Shown: positions 43,301-52,053, counted from the stretch's first letter. The stretch: 64,000 bases of DNA from Chryseobacterium aahli (GCF_022699665.1 NZ_JALDNB010000001.1:434001-498000); one strand, 5' to 3'. The notes: a model not told the origin generated them from the letters alone. A program made the numbers and translations.

Positions 43301-43377
43301 TTAGTTGATGATTGTTGGTTGATAGTTGACAGAATTTTCTAAAACTAGCAACCAACAACCGACAACCAACAACTAAC
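43301..43377. repeat. Imperfect inverted stuttering repeat between atpA and atpG
   Basis: Left arm TTAGTTGATGATTGTTGGTT plus GATAGTTGAC (43301-43330); right arm CAACCAACAACCGACAACCA plus ACAACTAA (43350-43377). The arms pair imperfectly along about 27 bases. It would form a long hairpin inside the atp mRNA. Confidence 0.7.
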
Positions 43378-43382
43378 CCAAT

Positions 43383-44252
43383 ATGGCAAACTTAAAAGAA
43401 ATACGAGGAAGAATCAGTTCAATTTCATCTACGATGCAAATCACACGTGCTATGAAAATGGTTTCGGCAGCGAAACTAAAAAAAGCACAAGATGCCATCG
43501 TAATGTTGAGACCGTATTCTGAAAAATTGCAGGAGATTATCCAGAATGTAAATTCTAGCTCAGATCCTGATCAGGTTTCTATTTATGCTCAAAAAAGAGA
43601 GGTTAAAAAAGTACTTTTCATCGCTGTTACTTCAAACAGAGGTTTGGCTGGTGCATTTAACTCAAATATTGTGAAAGAACTGAATATTCAGTTTCAGAAT
43701 AATTCTCAGTACGAAATTGAAGTTCTTACCATTGGTAAAAAAGCTTATGATGCGGTAAGAAGAAGCCGTACAGTGTTTTCTAACGAAAGCAGTGTTTTTG
43801 ATAAGTTAAGTTTTGATGTAGTTTCAAACGTTACCGAAACGGTAATGAGTAACTATAGAGAAGGTAAATTTGACGAAGTGTATGTAATTTACAATAAGTT
43901 CGTCAATGCAGCTACTCAGGATGTGATTACAGAAAAAGTTCTTCCAATCTCTATGGCAGAAATTGATGCTAAAGAAACTCAGGTAGAAACAGATTATATT
44001 TTCGAACCAAATAAAGCTGAAATTTTAGATAATTTGATTCCTAAATCTATCAAGACTCAGGTTTTCAAAGCAGTGTTAGATTCAGTAGCTTCAGAGCACG
44101 GTGCCAGAATGACAGCGATGCACAAAGCAACAGACAACGCACAGGAGTTGAAGAATGATCTGGTTATCTTCTACAACAAAGCAAGACAAGCTGCCATTAC
44201 AAACGAAATCTTAGAAATCGTTTCTGGAGCAGAAGCTTTGAAAAATTCGTAA
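43383..44252 (+). CDS. atpG: F0F1 ATP synthase subunit gamma
   Basis: 289 residues; the rotor shaft. N-terminal coiled-coil start IRGRISSISSTMQITRAMKM and the C-terminal signature DNAQELKNDLVIFYNKARQA followed by ITNEILEIVSGAEAL. The last gene before a terminator; atpD and atpC are absent, so the operon is split. Confidence 0.97.
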   Translation: MANLKEIRGRISSISSTMQITRAMKMVSAAKLKKAQDAIVMLRPYSEKLQEIIQNVNSSSDPDQVSIYAQKREVKKVLFIAVTSNRGLAGAFNSNIVKELNIQFQNNSQYEIEVLTIGKKAYDAVRRSRTVFSNESSVFDKLSFDVVSNVTETVMSNYREGKFDEVYVIYNKFVNAATQDVITEKVLPISMAEIDAKETQVETDYIFEPNKAEILDNLIPKSIKTQVFKAVLDSVASEHGARMTAMHKATDNAQELKNDLVIFYNKARQAAITNEILEIVSGAEALKNS

Positions 44253-44273
44253 GAATATATTCATAAAATATTA

Positions 44274-44301
44274 AAGCATCGATATCTTCGATGCTTTTTT
44301 T
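44274..44301 (+). terminator. Terminator of the atp operon
   Basis: Stem AAGCATCGA/TCGATGCTT with a 5-base loop, then T5 or more. Confidence 0.85.
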
Positions 44302-44326
44302 GTTAGTTTTATTTTGTATATCTTTG
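44299..44326 (+). promoter_or_regulatory. Promoter of the CNNM/CorC gene
   Basis: -7 box TATCTTTG (44319-44326) with a TTTG at 44299-44302 (16-base spacer, slightly short) arising from the terminator T tract. Confidence 0.5.
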
Positions 44327-44350
44327 CACAATAAAATTATATTTTTTTAA

Positions 44351-45709
44351 ATGGACTCAGACGTCGTCAAGCTTTTATTAGCACTACTCTTAGTATTGCT
44401 CAATGGTTTTTTTGTAGCCGCAGAATTCTCTATCGTTAAAGTTCGTTATTCCCAAATTCAGTTGAAAGCTGCCGAAGGAAACTCGATGGCAAAACAAGCT
44501 GAACACATCATTAAACATTTAGACGAGTATCTCTCTGCAACTCAGTTAGGGATAACATTAGCTTCACTTGCCTTAGGTTTTGTAGGTGAAAGTGCTCTTC
44601 ATCATATTTTCGAAAACCTTTTTCACTATTTTAATTTTCAGATTGCAGATGCTACAATAACAACTATTGCATTGGTTTCCAGTTTTCTTTTAATTACTGT
44701 AATGCATATTGTCTTTGGAGAGTTGATACCTAAATCATTAGCGATTAGAAAATCGGAAGCAACTACAATGTTCATTGCTATGCCATTGCGTGTTTTCTAC
44801 ACAGTTTTTAAACCATTCATTTGGACGATGAATAAGATGTCGAACTTTTTTTTACGTTTAATGAAAGTGCATCCTGCCTCAGAACACGAAATTCACTCGA
44901 CAGAAGAACTTCAGCTTTTGGTAAAGCAATCCGCTGACAGTGGAGAAATTGAAGAAGAAAACTACGAAATCATTAAAAATGCTTTTGATTTTACAGATCA
45001 CTCTGCAAAACAGATTATGGTTCCGCGTCAAAATATTTCATCTATAGACATTGCAGAGCCTGTGGAAGATATTATTTCTAAAATAATGGATGGCGGATAT
45101 TCTCGACTACCTGTTTACAAAGATTCTATTGATAATATTATCGGAATATTTTATGCCAAAGAAATCATTCGGGAATATATAAAAAGAAAAGGCGAAATAG
45201 ATCACTCCGATTTAGAAAAGCTAATGAGAGAAGCGTTCTTCGTGGTAGGTAGTAAAAAGATTTCCGATCTTTTAAAAGTTTTCCAACAAAAGAAACAACA
45301 TTTAGCAGTAGTAATTGATGAATTTGGTGGAACTGAAGGAATTATTACATTGGAAGATATTTTAGAAGAATTGGTAGGTGAAATTCAGGATGAAGAAGAT
45401 GATGAAGAGAAATTGGTTGATAAAGTGGGACCAAATACATTTTGGGTAAAAGCGACACAGCCTTTGGACGAAATCAACGAATCTTTACCTAAAAAACTGA
45501 CCGTTTCTGAAGAAAGTGAGTACAATACTTTGGCCGGATTTATTCTGCACGCCTTAGAAGACATCCCTGAAGAAAATCAGGAATTTGACTTGGAAAATTA
45601 TCATTTCAAAATCTTAAAAATGAATAATAAGAGTGTTGAAATGGTAGAATTGATTTATAATGGAACTAATATCGTTGATGATATTTTAGACAAATTAGGA
45701 GAAGATTAA
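44351..45709 (+). CDS. CNNM-CBS-CorC_HlyC membrane protein (hemolysin/GldE-type family)
   Basis: 452 residues. An N-terminal DUF21/CNNM domain with three to four helices (about 5-160), a CBS pair (about 215-340; VPRQNISSIDIAE and VVIDEFGGTEGIITLEDILE) and a C-terminal CorC_HlyC domain. Inner membrane. Family members export Mg2+ or Co2+; in Flavobacteriia a relative called GldE supports gliding. Nothing here distinguishes the two. clpS follows after 12 bases, so the two may be co-transcribed. Confidence 0.9.
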   Translation: MDSDVVKLLLALLLVLLNGFFVAAEFSIVKVRYSQIQLKAAEGNSMAKQAEHIIKHLDEYLSATQLGITLASLALGFVGESALHHIFENLFHYFNFQIADATITTIALVSSFLLITVMHIVFGELIPKSLAIRKSEATTMFIAMPLRVFYTVFKPFIWTMNKMSNFFLRLMKVHPASEHEIHSTEELQLLVKQSADSGEIEEENYEIIKNAFDFTDHSAKQIMVPRQNISSIDIAEPVEDIISKIMDGGYSRLPVYKDSIDNIIGIFYAKEIIREYIKRKGEIDHSDLEKLMREAFFVVGSKKISDLLKVFQQKKQHLAVVIDEFGGTEGIITLEDILEELVGEIQDEEDDEEKLVDKVGPNTFWVKATQPLDEINESLPKKLTVSEESEYNTLAGFILHALEDIPEENQEFDLENYHFKILKMNNKSVEMVELIYNGTNIVDDILDKLGED

Positions 45710-45721
45710 AATTTTTAGACC

Positions 45722-46027
45722 ATGATTTTTTATAATAGCATAAAAGATTACGAAAATCCAAAACGTCAGTACGAAGAAGAAGTGCTGGTTTTGGATGAAA
45801 CCGATGAAGTGTACAAATTAATTTTGCATAACGATGACATTCATACTTTTGATGATGTGATTGAAGCATTAATAGAAATTTGCAAGCATGATCTCATACA
45901 AGCCGAACAATGTACAATGCTCGTACATTACAAAGGCAAATGCACCGTAAAAACAGGCTCTATGGATGTTTTGAAACCCATGCACGAAAAATTAATTTCA
46001 AGAAGCTTAACAAGCGAAATCGTATAA
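45722..46027 (+). CDS. clpS: ATP-dependent Clp protease adaptor ClpS
   Basis: 101 residues. The ClpS core is clear: KLILHNDDIHTFDDVIEAL and the following EQCTMLVHYKGKCTVKTG, which form the N-degron-binding pocket and the ClpA interface. The N-terminal tail (about 30 residues) is acidic. It delivers N-end-rule substrates to ClpA/ClpC. Cytoplasmic. Confidence 0.93.
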   Translation: MIFYNSIKDYENPKRQYEEEVLVLDETDEVYKLILHNDDIHTFDDVIEALIEICKHDLIQAEQCTMLVHYKGKCTVKTGSMDVLKPMHEKLISRSLTSEIV

Positions 46028-46028
46028 T

Positions 46029-46065
46029 ACAAACTCCGGCAATCGTCGGAGTTTGTTGTTTTTGG
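46029..46065 (+). terminator. Terminator after clpS
   Basis: Stem ACAAACTCCG/CGGAGTTTGT with an 8-base loop and a T-rich tail. Confidence 0.75.
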
Positions 46066-46120
46066 TAGAGAGTTTAAACAAAAAATCATATTGAATAAAA
46101 TTTATTTCAATTAAAAAAAA

Positions 46121-46150
46121 CATCAGGCTTCTGACTTCAAACTTCCATCT
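46121..46150. repeat. CTTCTGACTTCAAACTTCC stutter
   Basis: Repeated CTTC/ACTTC words before the udk promoter; same character as the other stuttering intervals of the window. Confidence 0.4.
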
Positions 46151-46157
46151 TAAATAG

Positions 46158-46165
46158 TATATTTG
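46158..46165 (+). promoter_or_regulatory. -7 box TATATTTG of udk
   Basis: TAnnTTTG followed by TACA, 17 bases before the ATG at 46183; no good -33 box. Confidence 0.5.
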
Positions 46166-46182
46166 TACAAACTATATTAAAA

Positions 46183-46797
46183 ATGCTTGTAATAGGAATT
46201 GCGGGAGGAACAGGATCCGGCAAAACTACGGTTGTTGATAAAATTATTCAGCAGCTTGATATTGAGGGAATGAATATATTGTCTCAGGACAATTATTATC
46301 ATGATAATCACAATCTTACACTGACAGAAAGAGAAGCGTTGAACTACGATCATCCCAAGTCAATTGATTTTGAACTAATGCTGAAACACGTAAAAGCATT
46401 AAAAAATAACGAGGCGATTGAGCAACCCGTTTACAGTTTTGTTACGCATTCAAGAACGGGCGATCATGTTACCGTTGAACCGAAAAATGTATTGGTCGTA
46501 GAAGGAATTTTAGTTTTGACCAACAAAGAATTGCTGAAAGAATTTGATTTAAAAGTCTTTGTACACGCAGATTCAGACGAAAGACTGATCAGAAGGATCA
46601 GGAGAGATACACAGGAGAGAGGAAGAGATCTGAACGAGGTTTTGCACCGTTATCAGACGACTTTGAAGCCGATGCATCAGGAATTTATTGAACCATCAAA
46701 AAACGATGCTGATTTGATTATTCCAAACATGAAGCAAAATTCTGTGGCGATAGATTTTTTAACGACTGTTATTAAAAACTCACTAAGAAAACACTAA
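46183..46797 (+). CDS. udk: Uridine kinase
   Basis: 204 residues. P-loop GIAGGTGSGKTTVVDK (residues 5-20); QDNYYHDNHNLT and NYDHPKSIDF are the substrate-binding segments of uridine kinases; RRIRRDTQERGRD is the lid. It phosphorylates uridine and cytidine in pyrimidine salvage. The divIC-like gene follows after 4 bases. Confidence 0.95.
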   Translation: MLVIGIAGGTGSGKTTVVDKIIQQLDIEGMNILSQDNYYHDNHNLTLTEREALNYDHPKSIDFELMLKHVKALKNNEAIEQPVYSFVTHSRTGDHVTVEPKNVLVVEGILVLTNKELLKEFDLKVFVHADSDERLIRRIRRDTQERGRDLNEVLHRYQTTLKPMHQEFIEPSKNDADLIIPNMKQNSVAIDFLTTVIKNSLRKH

Positions 46798-46801
46798 AAA
46801 A

Positions 46802-47158
46802 ATGGCTGAAAAAGAATTAATTAAAGAAATCCAACCCAAATCGGAGACCCTGAAATTTCTTCAGCATTATGTTTTGAATAAATATGTCATTGCGATAAGT
46901 CTTTTTTTGGTCTGGATGGTATTCTTCGACAAAACTTCATTTTTGGTAATCAATGAGTTGAACGGAGAAATCAATAAATACGAAGAGCAGCTCGATTATT
47001 ATAAAACAGAATACGATAAGAATGATAAATTCTACAAAAAACTGATGAATAATAAATCTGAGAAAGAAAAATACGCCAGAGAAAATTACTTCATGAAAAA
47101 ACCAAATGAAGAAATATTCATCCTGGTGGTAGACAGCACAAATATCGCTAAGAAATAA
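46802..47158 (+). CDS. FtsB/DivIC-like septum formation initiator
   Basis: 118 residues with one membrane helix (about 30-47, VIAISLFLVWMVFFD) followed by a coiled coil (LNGEINKYEEQLDYYKTEYD) and the C-terminal KYARENYFMKKPNEEIFIL, the DivIC/FtsB pattern. It would join the FtsQ-FtsL complex at the divisome. Translationally close to udk. Small size and low identity expected for this family. Confidence 0.85.
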   Translation: MAEKELIKEIQPKSETLKFLQHYVLNKYVIAISLFLVWMVFFDKTSFLVINELNGEINKYEEQLDYYKTEYDKNDKFYKKLMNNKSEKEKYARENYFMKKPNEEIFILVVDSTNIAKK

Positions 47159-47164
47159 TTTAAA

Positions 47165-47255
47165 GTGAATTGTGAATAATCGATAGCTTTTCAGTAGTTT
47201 TAAAATAAGTCTGCAAATCGCAATTATTCATTACCCATTACTTATTACTCATCAT
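47165..47255. repeat. Imperfect inverted stuttering repeat before mutA
   Basis: Left arm GTGAATTGTGAATAATCG (47165-47182); right arm CAATTATTCATTACCCATTA plus CTTATTACTCATC (47221-47253), whose complement matches the left arm. No reading frame in it. Confidence 0.6.
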
Positions 47256-47257
47256 CT

Positions 47258-48421
47258 ATGTCAAATACAGAAACCTTTTCCAACTGGGAAAATCTTGTTA
47301 AAAAACAGCTTAAAACCGAAGATATTTACACCATTCTGAAAAAAGAAAATTTAGAAGGAATTGATGTTAAACCTTTCTATGATTCTGTTGAAAAACTTTT
47401 GGTCAATCTTCCGAAAGTTGAAGAAAGTACCCATTTGGTAGCAACGTATCACGAAACTTTGGAAGAAGATGTTTTTGCTTTTTTACTGAATGAAAATGTG
47501 GAAAATCTGGCTGAGAAAACCATTTTCATCAACAATAAAGATTTGGCAGAGCACATCAGTCCGGCAGATGAAGATCAATATTTTTCTTTGATTGATGTTT
47601 TTGATGAAACTAATACAGTGATTGATGACCAATTAGTCAAAGAATTATTGGCAAAAAGTTTCAGAAGAAATATTTGTGTAGATATTTCGCTTCACCAAAA
47701 TGCGGGTGCGTCTATTGTTCAGCAGTTGGGGATTGCTTTGGCAAAAACAAAAGAACTTGGGGAAGTTTATGGAGAAGAAATTTTAAATAAAATACTTTTT
47801 AGATTAGCGGTTGGAGGAAATTATTTCTTTGAAATGGCTAAAATCCGTGCTTTTAAATTGGTTTTTAATCAACTTTCAAAAGAATATGGTTTAGACGATA
47901 TTCCATACATTTTTGCAGAAACTTCTTTGAGAAATAAGTCAGTTTCTGACAGCGAAAATAACTTGATTCGTTCAACTTTAGAATTGGCTTCGGCAATGAT
48001 TGGCGGAGCAGATGCAGTTTTCAGTACAAATTATCAGATCGGAAATAATACTGAAAATTCAGAGGAAATCTCTTTTAAGCAACAGATTGTCTTGGCTTAT
48101 GAAAGCATCATTAACGTTTTTGAAGATGCCTCAAACGGAAGTTATTATATTGAAGATATTACGCAACAAATTGCTGAGAAATCATGGCAGTTCTTTTTAG
48201 AAATTGAAGAAAACGGTGGTTATTTGGAATCTTTAAAACAAGGAATTCTTCAGAAAAAAATCTACGATCAGGCTGTTGAAGAGCAAAAATGGGTTGAGGA
48301 AGGAAAAATAAAACTGATTGGAGTGAATTTATATCCAAAATTGGATAAGAAAAAATCTGTTCAAGAGCTTTATAGCGAAAAAGAAATTAAAGCGGTTCGT
48401 TGGGCTGAAATGTTTGAGTAA
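47258..48421 (+). CDS. mutA: Methylmalonyl-CoA mutase small (beta) subunit
   Basis: 387 residues. It resembles the TIM-barrel half of methylmalonyl-CoA mutase: NTETFSNWENLVKKQLKTED at the N-terminus and DISLHQNAGASIVQQLG and FRLAVGGNYFFEMAKIRAFK in the barrel. There is no C-terminal cobalamin-binding domain and no DxHxxG motif, as expected of the non-catalytic subunit. It is shorter than the about 620 residues of actinobacterial MutA; flavobacterial versions are shorter by recollection. The large subunit is not in the window. Its stop overlaps the next ATG by one base. Confidence 0.85.
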   Translation: MSNTETFSNWENLVKKQLKTEDIYTILKKENLEGIDVKPFYDSVEKLLVNLPKVEESTHLVATYHETLEEDVFAFLLNENVENLAEKTIFINNKDLAEHISPADEDQYFSLIDVFDETNTVIDDQLVKELLAKSFRRNICVDISLHQNAGASIVQQLGIALAKTKELGEVYGEEILNKILFRLAVGGNYFFEMAKIRAFKLVFNQLSKEYGLDDIPYIFAETSLRNKSVSDSENNLIRSTLELASAMIGGADAVFSTNYQIGNNTENSEEISFKQQIVLAYESIINVFEDASNGSYYIEDITQQIAEKSWQFFLEIEENGGYLESLKQGILQKKIYDQAVEEQKWVEEGKIKLIGVNLYPKLDKKKSVQELYSEKEIKAVRWAEMFE

Positions 48422-48861
48422 TGAAGGAAAAATTGATTGATCTATTTGAATACACCTATCATTTCAACAACGAAATGATCAGAATTATTTCAGAAAATAT
48501 TTCTAAAGTAGACGAGAAAATAATCAGTTTAATCAATCATACTTTAAACGCTCAACAAGTCTGGAATTCTAGAATTTTAAATGAAAAATCTTTTGAAGTC
48601 TGGCAAATTAATTCGTTTGAAAAATTAGAAGAAATAAACAATCAAAACTTTAAAACAAGTATTCAAATTATTGAAAACTCAGATTTTGACCAAAGAATTG
48701 AATATCAAAATTCAAAAGGATCAAAGTTTGAAAATTCTATTTTCGAAATACTTTTTCAGGCAATCAACCATTCAACATATCACCGCGGGCAAATCAATTC
48801 TCTTCTAAAGCGGAATGGAATCGAACCTATTTTAACTGATTATATTTTTTACAAAAGATAA
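48421..48861 (+). CDS. DinB-like metal-dependent four-helix protein
   Basis: 146 residues, a size typical of DinB/YfiT bundles. The first metal His is in SLINHTLNAQQVWN and the second cluster in INHSTYHRGQINSLLKRNG, with the HRGQ turn of the family. Possible thiol transferase or DNA-damage-linked role; substrate unknown. Begins on the mutA stop (TAATG), so coupled to it. Confidence 0.8.
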   Translation: MKEKLIDLFEYTYHFNNEMIRIISENISKVDEKIISLINHTLNAQQVWNSRILNEKSFEVWQINSFEKLEEINNQNFKTSIQIIENSDFDQRIEYQNSKGSKFENSIFEILFQAINHSTYHRGQINSLLKRNGIEPILTDYIFYKR

Positions 48862-48865
48862 TTCT

Positions 48866-50014
48866 TTGGAAATTCCTATTCTCTATAAAGATGTACAAAA
48901 CTATATTGAAGCAAATCTAAATTCAGATCTGCATTCTTTATTATTAAGAAAATCTCCGTTTCCTGATGTTTCTATGCAGGACATTGTTCAGCAGATCAAA
49001 GGAAAACAGGTTGCTCAGAAAAAATTTCCGTTTCTATTAAGAGAAGGAATTATTTTCCCGGCACAGCTCAGCTTAGAGCAATCTTCATCAGATAAAACAG
49101 CAGTTTATAAAGCGCAACTTCTAAAAGGGAAGAAATTCATTGATCTTACAAGCGGTTTTGGGATCGATGCTTATTATCTTTCAGAAAATTTCGAGAAAAT
49201 TACTTTAGTCGAACAAAATCCTGAGCTTTTAGAAATTGTAGAACATAATTGGAACGCTTTAGGAAAAAAAGCCAAATTTATCAATCAAAAATTGGAAGAT
49301 TTTCTAATTCAAAATACAGAAAGTTTTGATGTAATTTATCTCGATCCAGCCAGAAGAGATCAGCAGAAAAACAAAGTTTTCTTGTTAGAAGATTTGTCGC
49401 CTAATATTCTTGAAATTCAGGAAAAACTGCTGACTATTTCTAAACAGATTGTTATTAAGCTGTCGCCTTTAATTGATTTAAAGTATCTTGTTTCTGTTTT
49501 AAAAAATATTTCGAGAATCGATATTATTGCAGTGAAAAATGATGTGAAAGAAATAGTAGTTTTCTTATCTAATGAACATTCAGAATCTATTCAATGTTAT
49601 TGCATTAATCTTGAAAGTAGTGAATCTGACTTTCAATTTCAGCTTGGGGATGAAGAAAATGCTCTCGCAGAATATGCTGAGCCTGAGAAATTTATTTATA
49701 TTCCAAATAATACCTTATTAAAAGCCGGAATTTTCAATCTGATTTCAGAAAAATTTCAGCTTAAAAAACTTCATCAAAATACGCATATTTATACTTCAAA
49801 TATTAAAATAGATAATTTCTCAGGAAGAATATTTGAAATGGAAGTGGTTGACGGAAAGCATATTAAAAAGAAAGGTCAGTTTAATATTATTTCTAAAAAT
49901 TATCCGCTGAAACCAGAAGAAATTAAGAAAAAATATGGTTTGAAAGATGGCGGAAATGACTATCTTATTTTTACACAATCCAAAAAAGGAAAATTAATAT
50001 TAAAATCAGTCTGA
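48866..50014 (+). CDS. THUMP-like class I SAM methyltransferase (TTG start)
   Basis: 382 residues. Rossmann-type methyltransferase core: FIDLTSGFGIDAYYLS (SAM motif I, residues 90-105), VEQNPELLEIVEHN and a DVIYLDPARRDQQ motif IV (D-P-x-R). A THUMP-like C-terminal region suggests an RNA substrate. The start is TTG at 48866, 5 bases after the DinB stop; no ATG lies upstream in frame before a stop at 48833, and the first in-frame ATG (residue 37) would cut the N-terminal domain. Probably translationally coupled. Confidence 0.8.
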   Translation: MEIPILYKDVQNYIEANLNSDLHSLLLRKSPFPDVSMQDIVQQIKGKQVAQKKFPFLLREGIIFPAQLSLEQSSSDKTAVYKAQLLKGKKFIDLTSGFGIDAYYLSENFEKITLVEQNPELLEIVEHNWNALGKKAKFINQKLEDFLIQNTESFDVIYLDPARRDQQKNKVFLLEDLSPNILEIQEKLLTISKQIVIKLSPLIDLKYLVSVLKNISRIDIIAVKNDVKEIVVFLSNEHSESIQCYCINLESSESDFQFQLGDEENALAEYAEPEKFIYIPNNTLLKAGIFNLISEKFQLKKLHQNTHIYTSNIKIDNFSGRIFEMEVVDGKHIKKKGQFNIISKNYPLKPEEIKKKYGLKDGGNDYLIFTQSKKGKLILKSV

Positions 50015-50019
50015 AAATG

Positions 50020-50050
50020 TTGCCGAAAAATGCAATATTTCTTACTTTTG
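50020..50050 (+). promoter_or_regulatory. Promoter TTG-N20-TACTTTTG of the His-rich lipoprotein gene
   Basis: TTG at 50020-50022 and TACTTTTG at 50043-50050. The leader would be about 90 bases. Confidence 0.6.
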
Positions 50051-50144
50051 GGCAATCAAAAATTTTGGTACAAAATCGCAGTGCTTGTTACTCAGGAAGA
50101 TTGAGCTATTGCAGATGACCTTTTAAAGAAAATAAATAAATCAT

Positions 50145-50402
50145 ATGAAAAAATTAATTATATGTTTGGCTATCGCAACAGTAGCAGTAAGCTGTAAGAA
50201 AATTCAGGCTGGCGGAAACAAGAATACTTTGAAATTGGAAGAAGGTGTTGAAAGATATTCTGACGATCACCAAGGTGGTCATGACGGTCACAGCGCTGAA
50301 CCTGCTCATGAAACTCCTGCTCATGGTGCTCACGAAACTGAAGCTCCTAAAAAAGACAGCGCAACAGCAAAACATGCAGACTCTGCAAAAGCAGGACACT
50401 AA
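50145..50402 (+). CDS. Small His-rich lipoprotein
   Basis: 85 residues. Signal peptide with a lipobox AVSC (Cys17), followed by a mature part of about 68 residues with eight His in spaced GGH/DGH/PAH/GAH motifs, plus many Asp/Glu/Lys. This looks like a surface or periplasmic metal-binding (Zn, Ni or Cu) peptide rather than an enzyme. It has a strong two-box promoter and its own terminator. No family recognised. Confidence 0.75.
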   Translation: MKKLIICLAIATVAVSCKKIQAGGNKNTLKLEEGVERYSDDHQGGHDGHSAEPAHETPAHGAHETEAPKKDSATAKHADSAKAGH

Positions 50403-50422
50403 TTGTTTTCAAAAATATACAT

Positions 50423-50452
50423 CAATCCTGCACTTGTGCGGGATTGTTTGCT
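50423..50452 (+). terminator. Terminator-like hairpin after the His-rich lipoprotein
   Basis: CAATCCTGCAC/GTGCGGGATTG stem with a TT loop, then TTTG; a weak T tract. Confidence 0.65.
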
Positions 50453-50536
50453 TTAAAACTGTCCCGAAAGATAAAACCCTCTTTTTGTTTGTTTAGGCAG
50501 TCCAATTTTTTTAAATTTATCCAAATTAAATTGACA

Positions 50537-51916
50537 ATGCAAGAGACATTAAATTACATCAACGAAAACAAACTTCGTTTCGTAGATGAATTGTTTGAAT
50601 TATTGAGAATCGCTTCAATTTCTGCTGATCCGGCTTATAAAAATGAAGTTTTATTATGTGCTGATAAAGTAGCAGAACATTTGAAAAACGCTGGCGCAGA
50701 CGACGTAGAAGTTTGCCAGACCAAAGGGTATCCCATTGTTTTCGGACAAAAATTGATTGATAAAAATTTACCAACTATTTTAGTATATGGTCATTATGAC
50801 GTACAGCCGCCAGATCCTTTAGAGTTGTGGAGAAAACCACCTTTCGAACCTTATATTGAAAAAACCGAACTACATCCGGACGGAGCCATCTTCGCAAGAG
50901 GTTCTGCAGATGATAAAGGACAGTTTTTTATGCAGATCAAAGCGTTTGAAGCAATGATGAAGACCAATACACTTCCTTGTAACATTAAGTTTATTTTTGA
51001 AGGAGAAGAAGAAGTGGGATCTGTAAGTTTAGGTGATTTTGTGAATGAATTTAAAGAAAAATTGTCTTGTGATTGTATTTTGATTTCTGACACCCATATT
51101 TACAGCAACGAACAACCGACTGTAACTACAGGGTTAAGAGGTTTGAGTTATGTAGAAGTGGAAGTAGAAGGTCCAAACAGAGATCTACACTCAGGTCTTT
51201 ATGGTGGAGCGGTTCCGAATCCTATTCATGTGCTTTCTAGAATGATTGCAAAATTGATTGACGAAGACGGACAAATCACCATTGATGGTTTTTACGACAA
51301 TGTTGAAGATGTTTCTGATGCCGACCGAGCAGATATGAACAAGCTGAAAGATAATCCTGAAGAGTTTAAAAAATCAATTGGTTTAAATGGAGTGGAAGGT
51401 GAAGCTGGTTACACGACTTTAGAAAGAACTTCCATTCGTCCGACATTAGACTGCAACGGAATTTGGGGCGGTTATACAGGTGAAGGTGCAAAAACGGTGA
51501 TTCCTTCTAAAGCTTCTGCGAAAATCTCTATGCGTCTGGTTCCTTATCAGACTCCGGAAGAAATTACAGAAAAGTTTACCAAATATTTTGAAAAAATTGC
51601 TCCGGATAATGTAAGAGTAAAAGTAACACCGCATCATGGTGGAATGCCTTACGTCTTACCAAGTGATACAAAAGAGTTCTTAGCTGCTAAAAATGCAATG
51701 GAAACAGCTTTTGGAAAAGAGGTGCTACCATACAGAAGTGGTGGAAGTATTCCTATTACATCGTTATTTGAGCAAGTTTTAGGAGCAAAATCAGTTTTGA
51801 TGGGCTTTGGCCTTGATTCTGATGCTATACACTCTCCTAATGAGCATTACGGTTTGTTTAATTTCTATAAAGGAATTGAGAGTATACCTTTGTTTTTTGA
51901 GAATTATTCGAAGTAA
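50537..51916 (+). CDS. Dipeptidase of the M20 family
   Basis: 459 residues from ATG 50537 (MQETLNYINENKLRF). A frame opens 31 codons upstream but crosses the terminator at 50423 and has no protein-like features. Metal ligands: VYGHYDVQPP (His, Asp), RGSADDKGQ (Asp), EGEEEVGS (Glu, Glu), ISDTH, and the C-terminal SPNEHYG. The large insertion domain (about 180-370) fits M20 dipeptidases and carnosinase-type enzymes. Cytoplasmic, releases amino acids from di- or tripeptides. Confidence 0.92.
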   Translation: MQETLNYINENKLRFVDELFELLRIASISADPAYKNEVLLCADKVAEHLKNAGADDVEVCQTKGYPIVFGQKLIDKNLPTILVYGHYDVQPPDPLELWRKPPFEPYIEKTELHPDGAIFARGSADDKGQFFMQIKAFEAMMKTNTLPCNIKFIFEGEEEVGSVSLGDFVNEFKEKLSCDCILISDTHIYSNEQPTVTTGLRGLSYVEVEVEGPNRDLHSGLYGGAVPNPIHVLSRMIAKLIDEDGQITIDGFYDNVEDVSDADRADMNKLKDNPEEFKKSIGLNGVEGEAGYTTLERTSIRPTLDCNGIWGGYTGEGAKTVIPSKASAKISMRLVPYQTPEEITEKFTKYFEKIAPDNVRVKVTPHHGGMPYVLPSDTKEFLAAKNAMETAFGKEVLPYRSGGSIPITSLFEQVLGAKSVLMGFGLDSDAIHSPNEHYGLFNFYKGIESIPLFFENYSK

Positions 51917-51945
51917 TCAAAAGTGAATTAATTTGCGAATATCAA

Positions 51946-51978
51946 ATCCTAAGAGTTTTTTCTTGAGGATTTTTTTAA
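51946..51978 (+). terminator. Terminator of the M20 gene
   Basis: Stem AAATCCTAAGA / TCTTGAGGATTT with a T6 loop and T7. Confidence 0.7.
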
Positions 51979-52053
51979 ATTTTAACATATTTTTGTTTTA
52001 ATGATATGCTAAACTTTATTATATTTACGATATTATAATTAAAATTAATTTTT

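Noticed and set aside
50245..50496. 83-residue frame overlapping the His-rich lipoprotein
   Set aside because: Out-of-frame Leu/Lys-rich shadow; the lipoprotein frame has a lipobox and a promoter.
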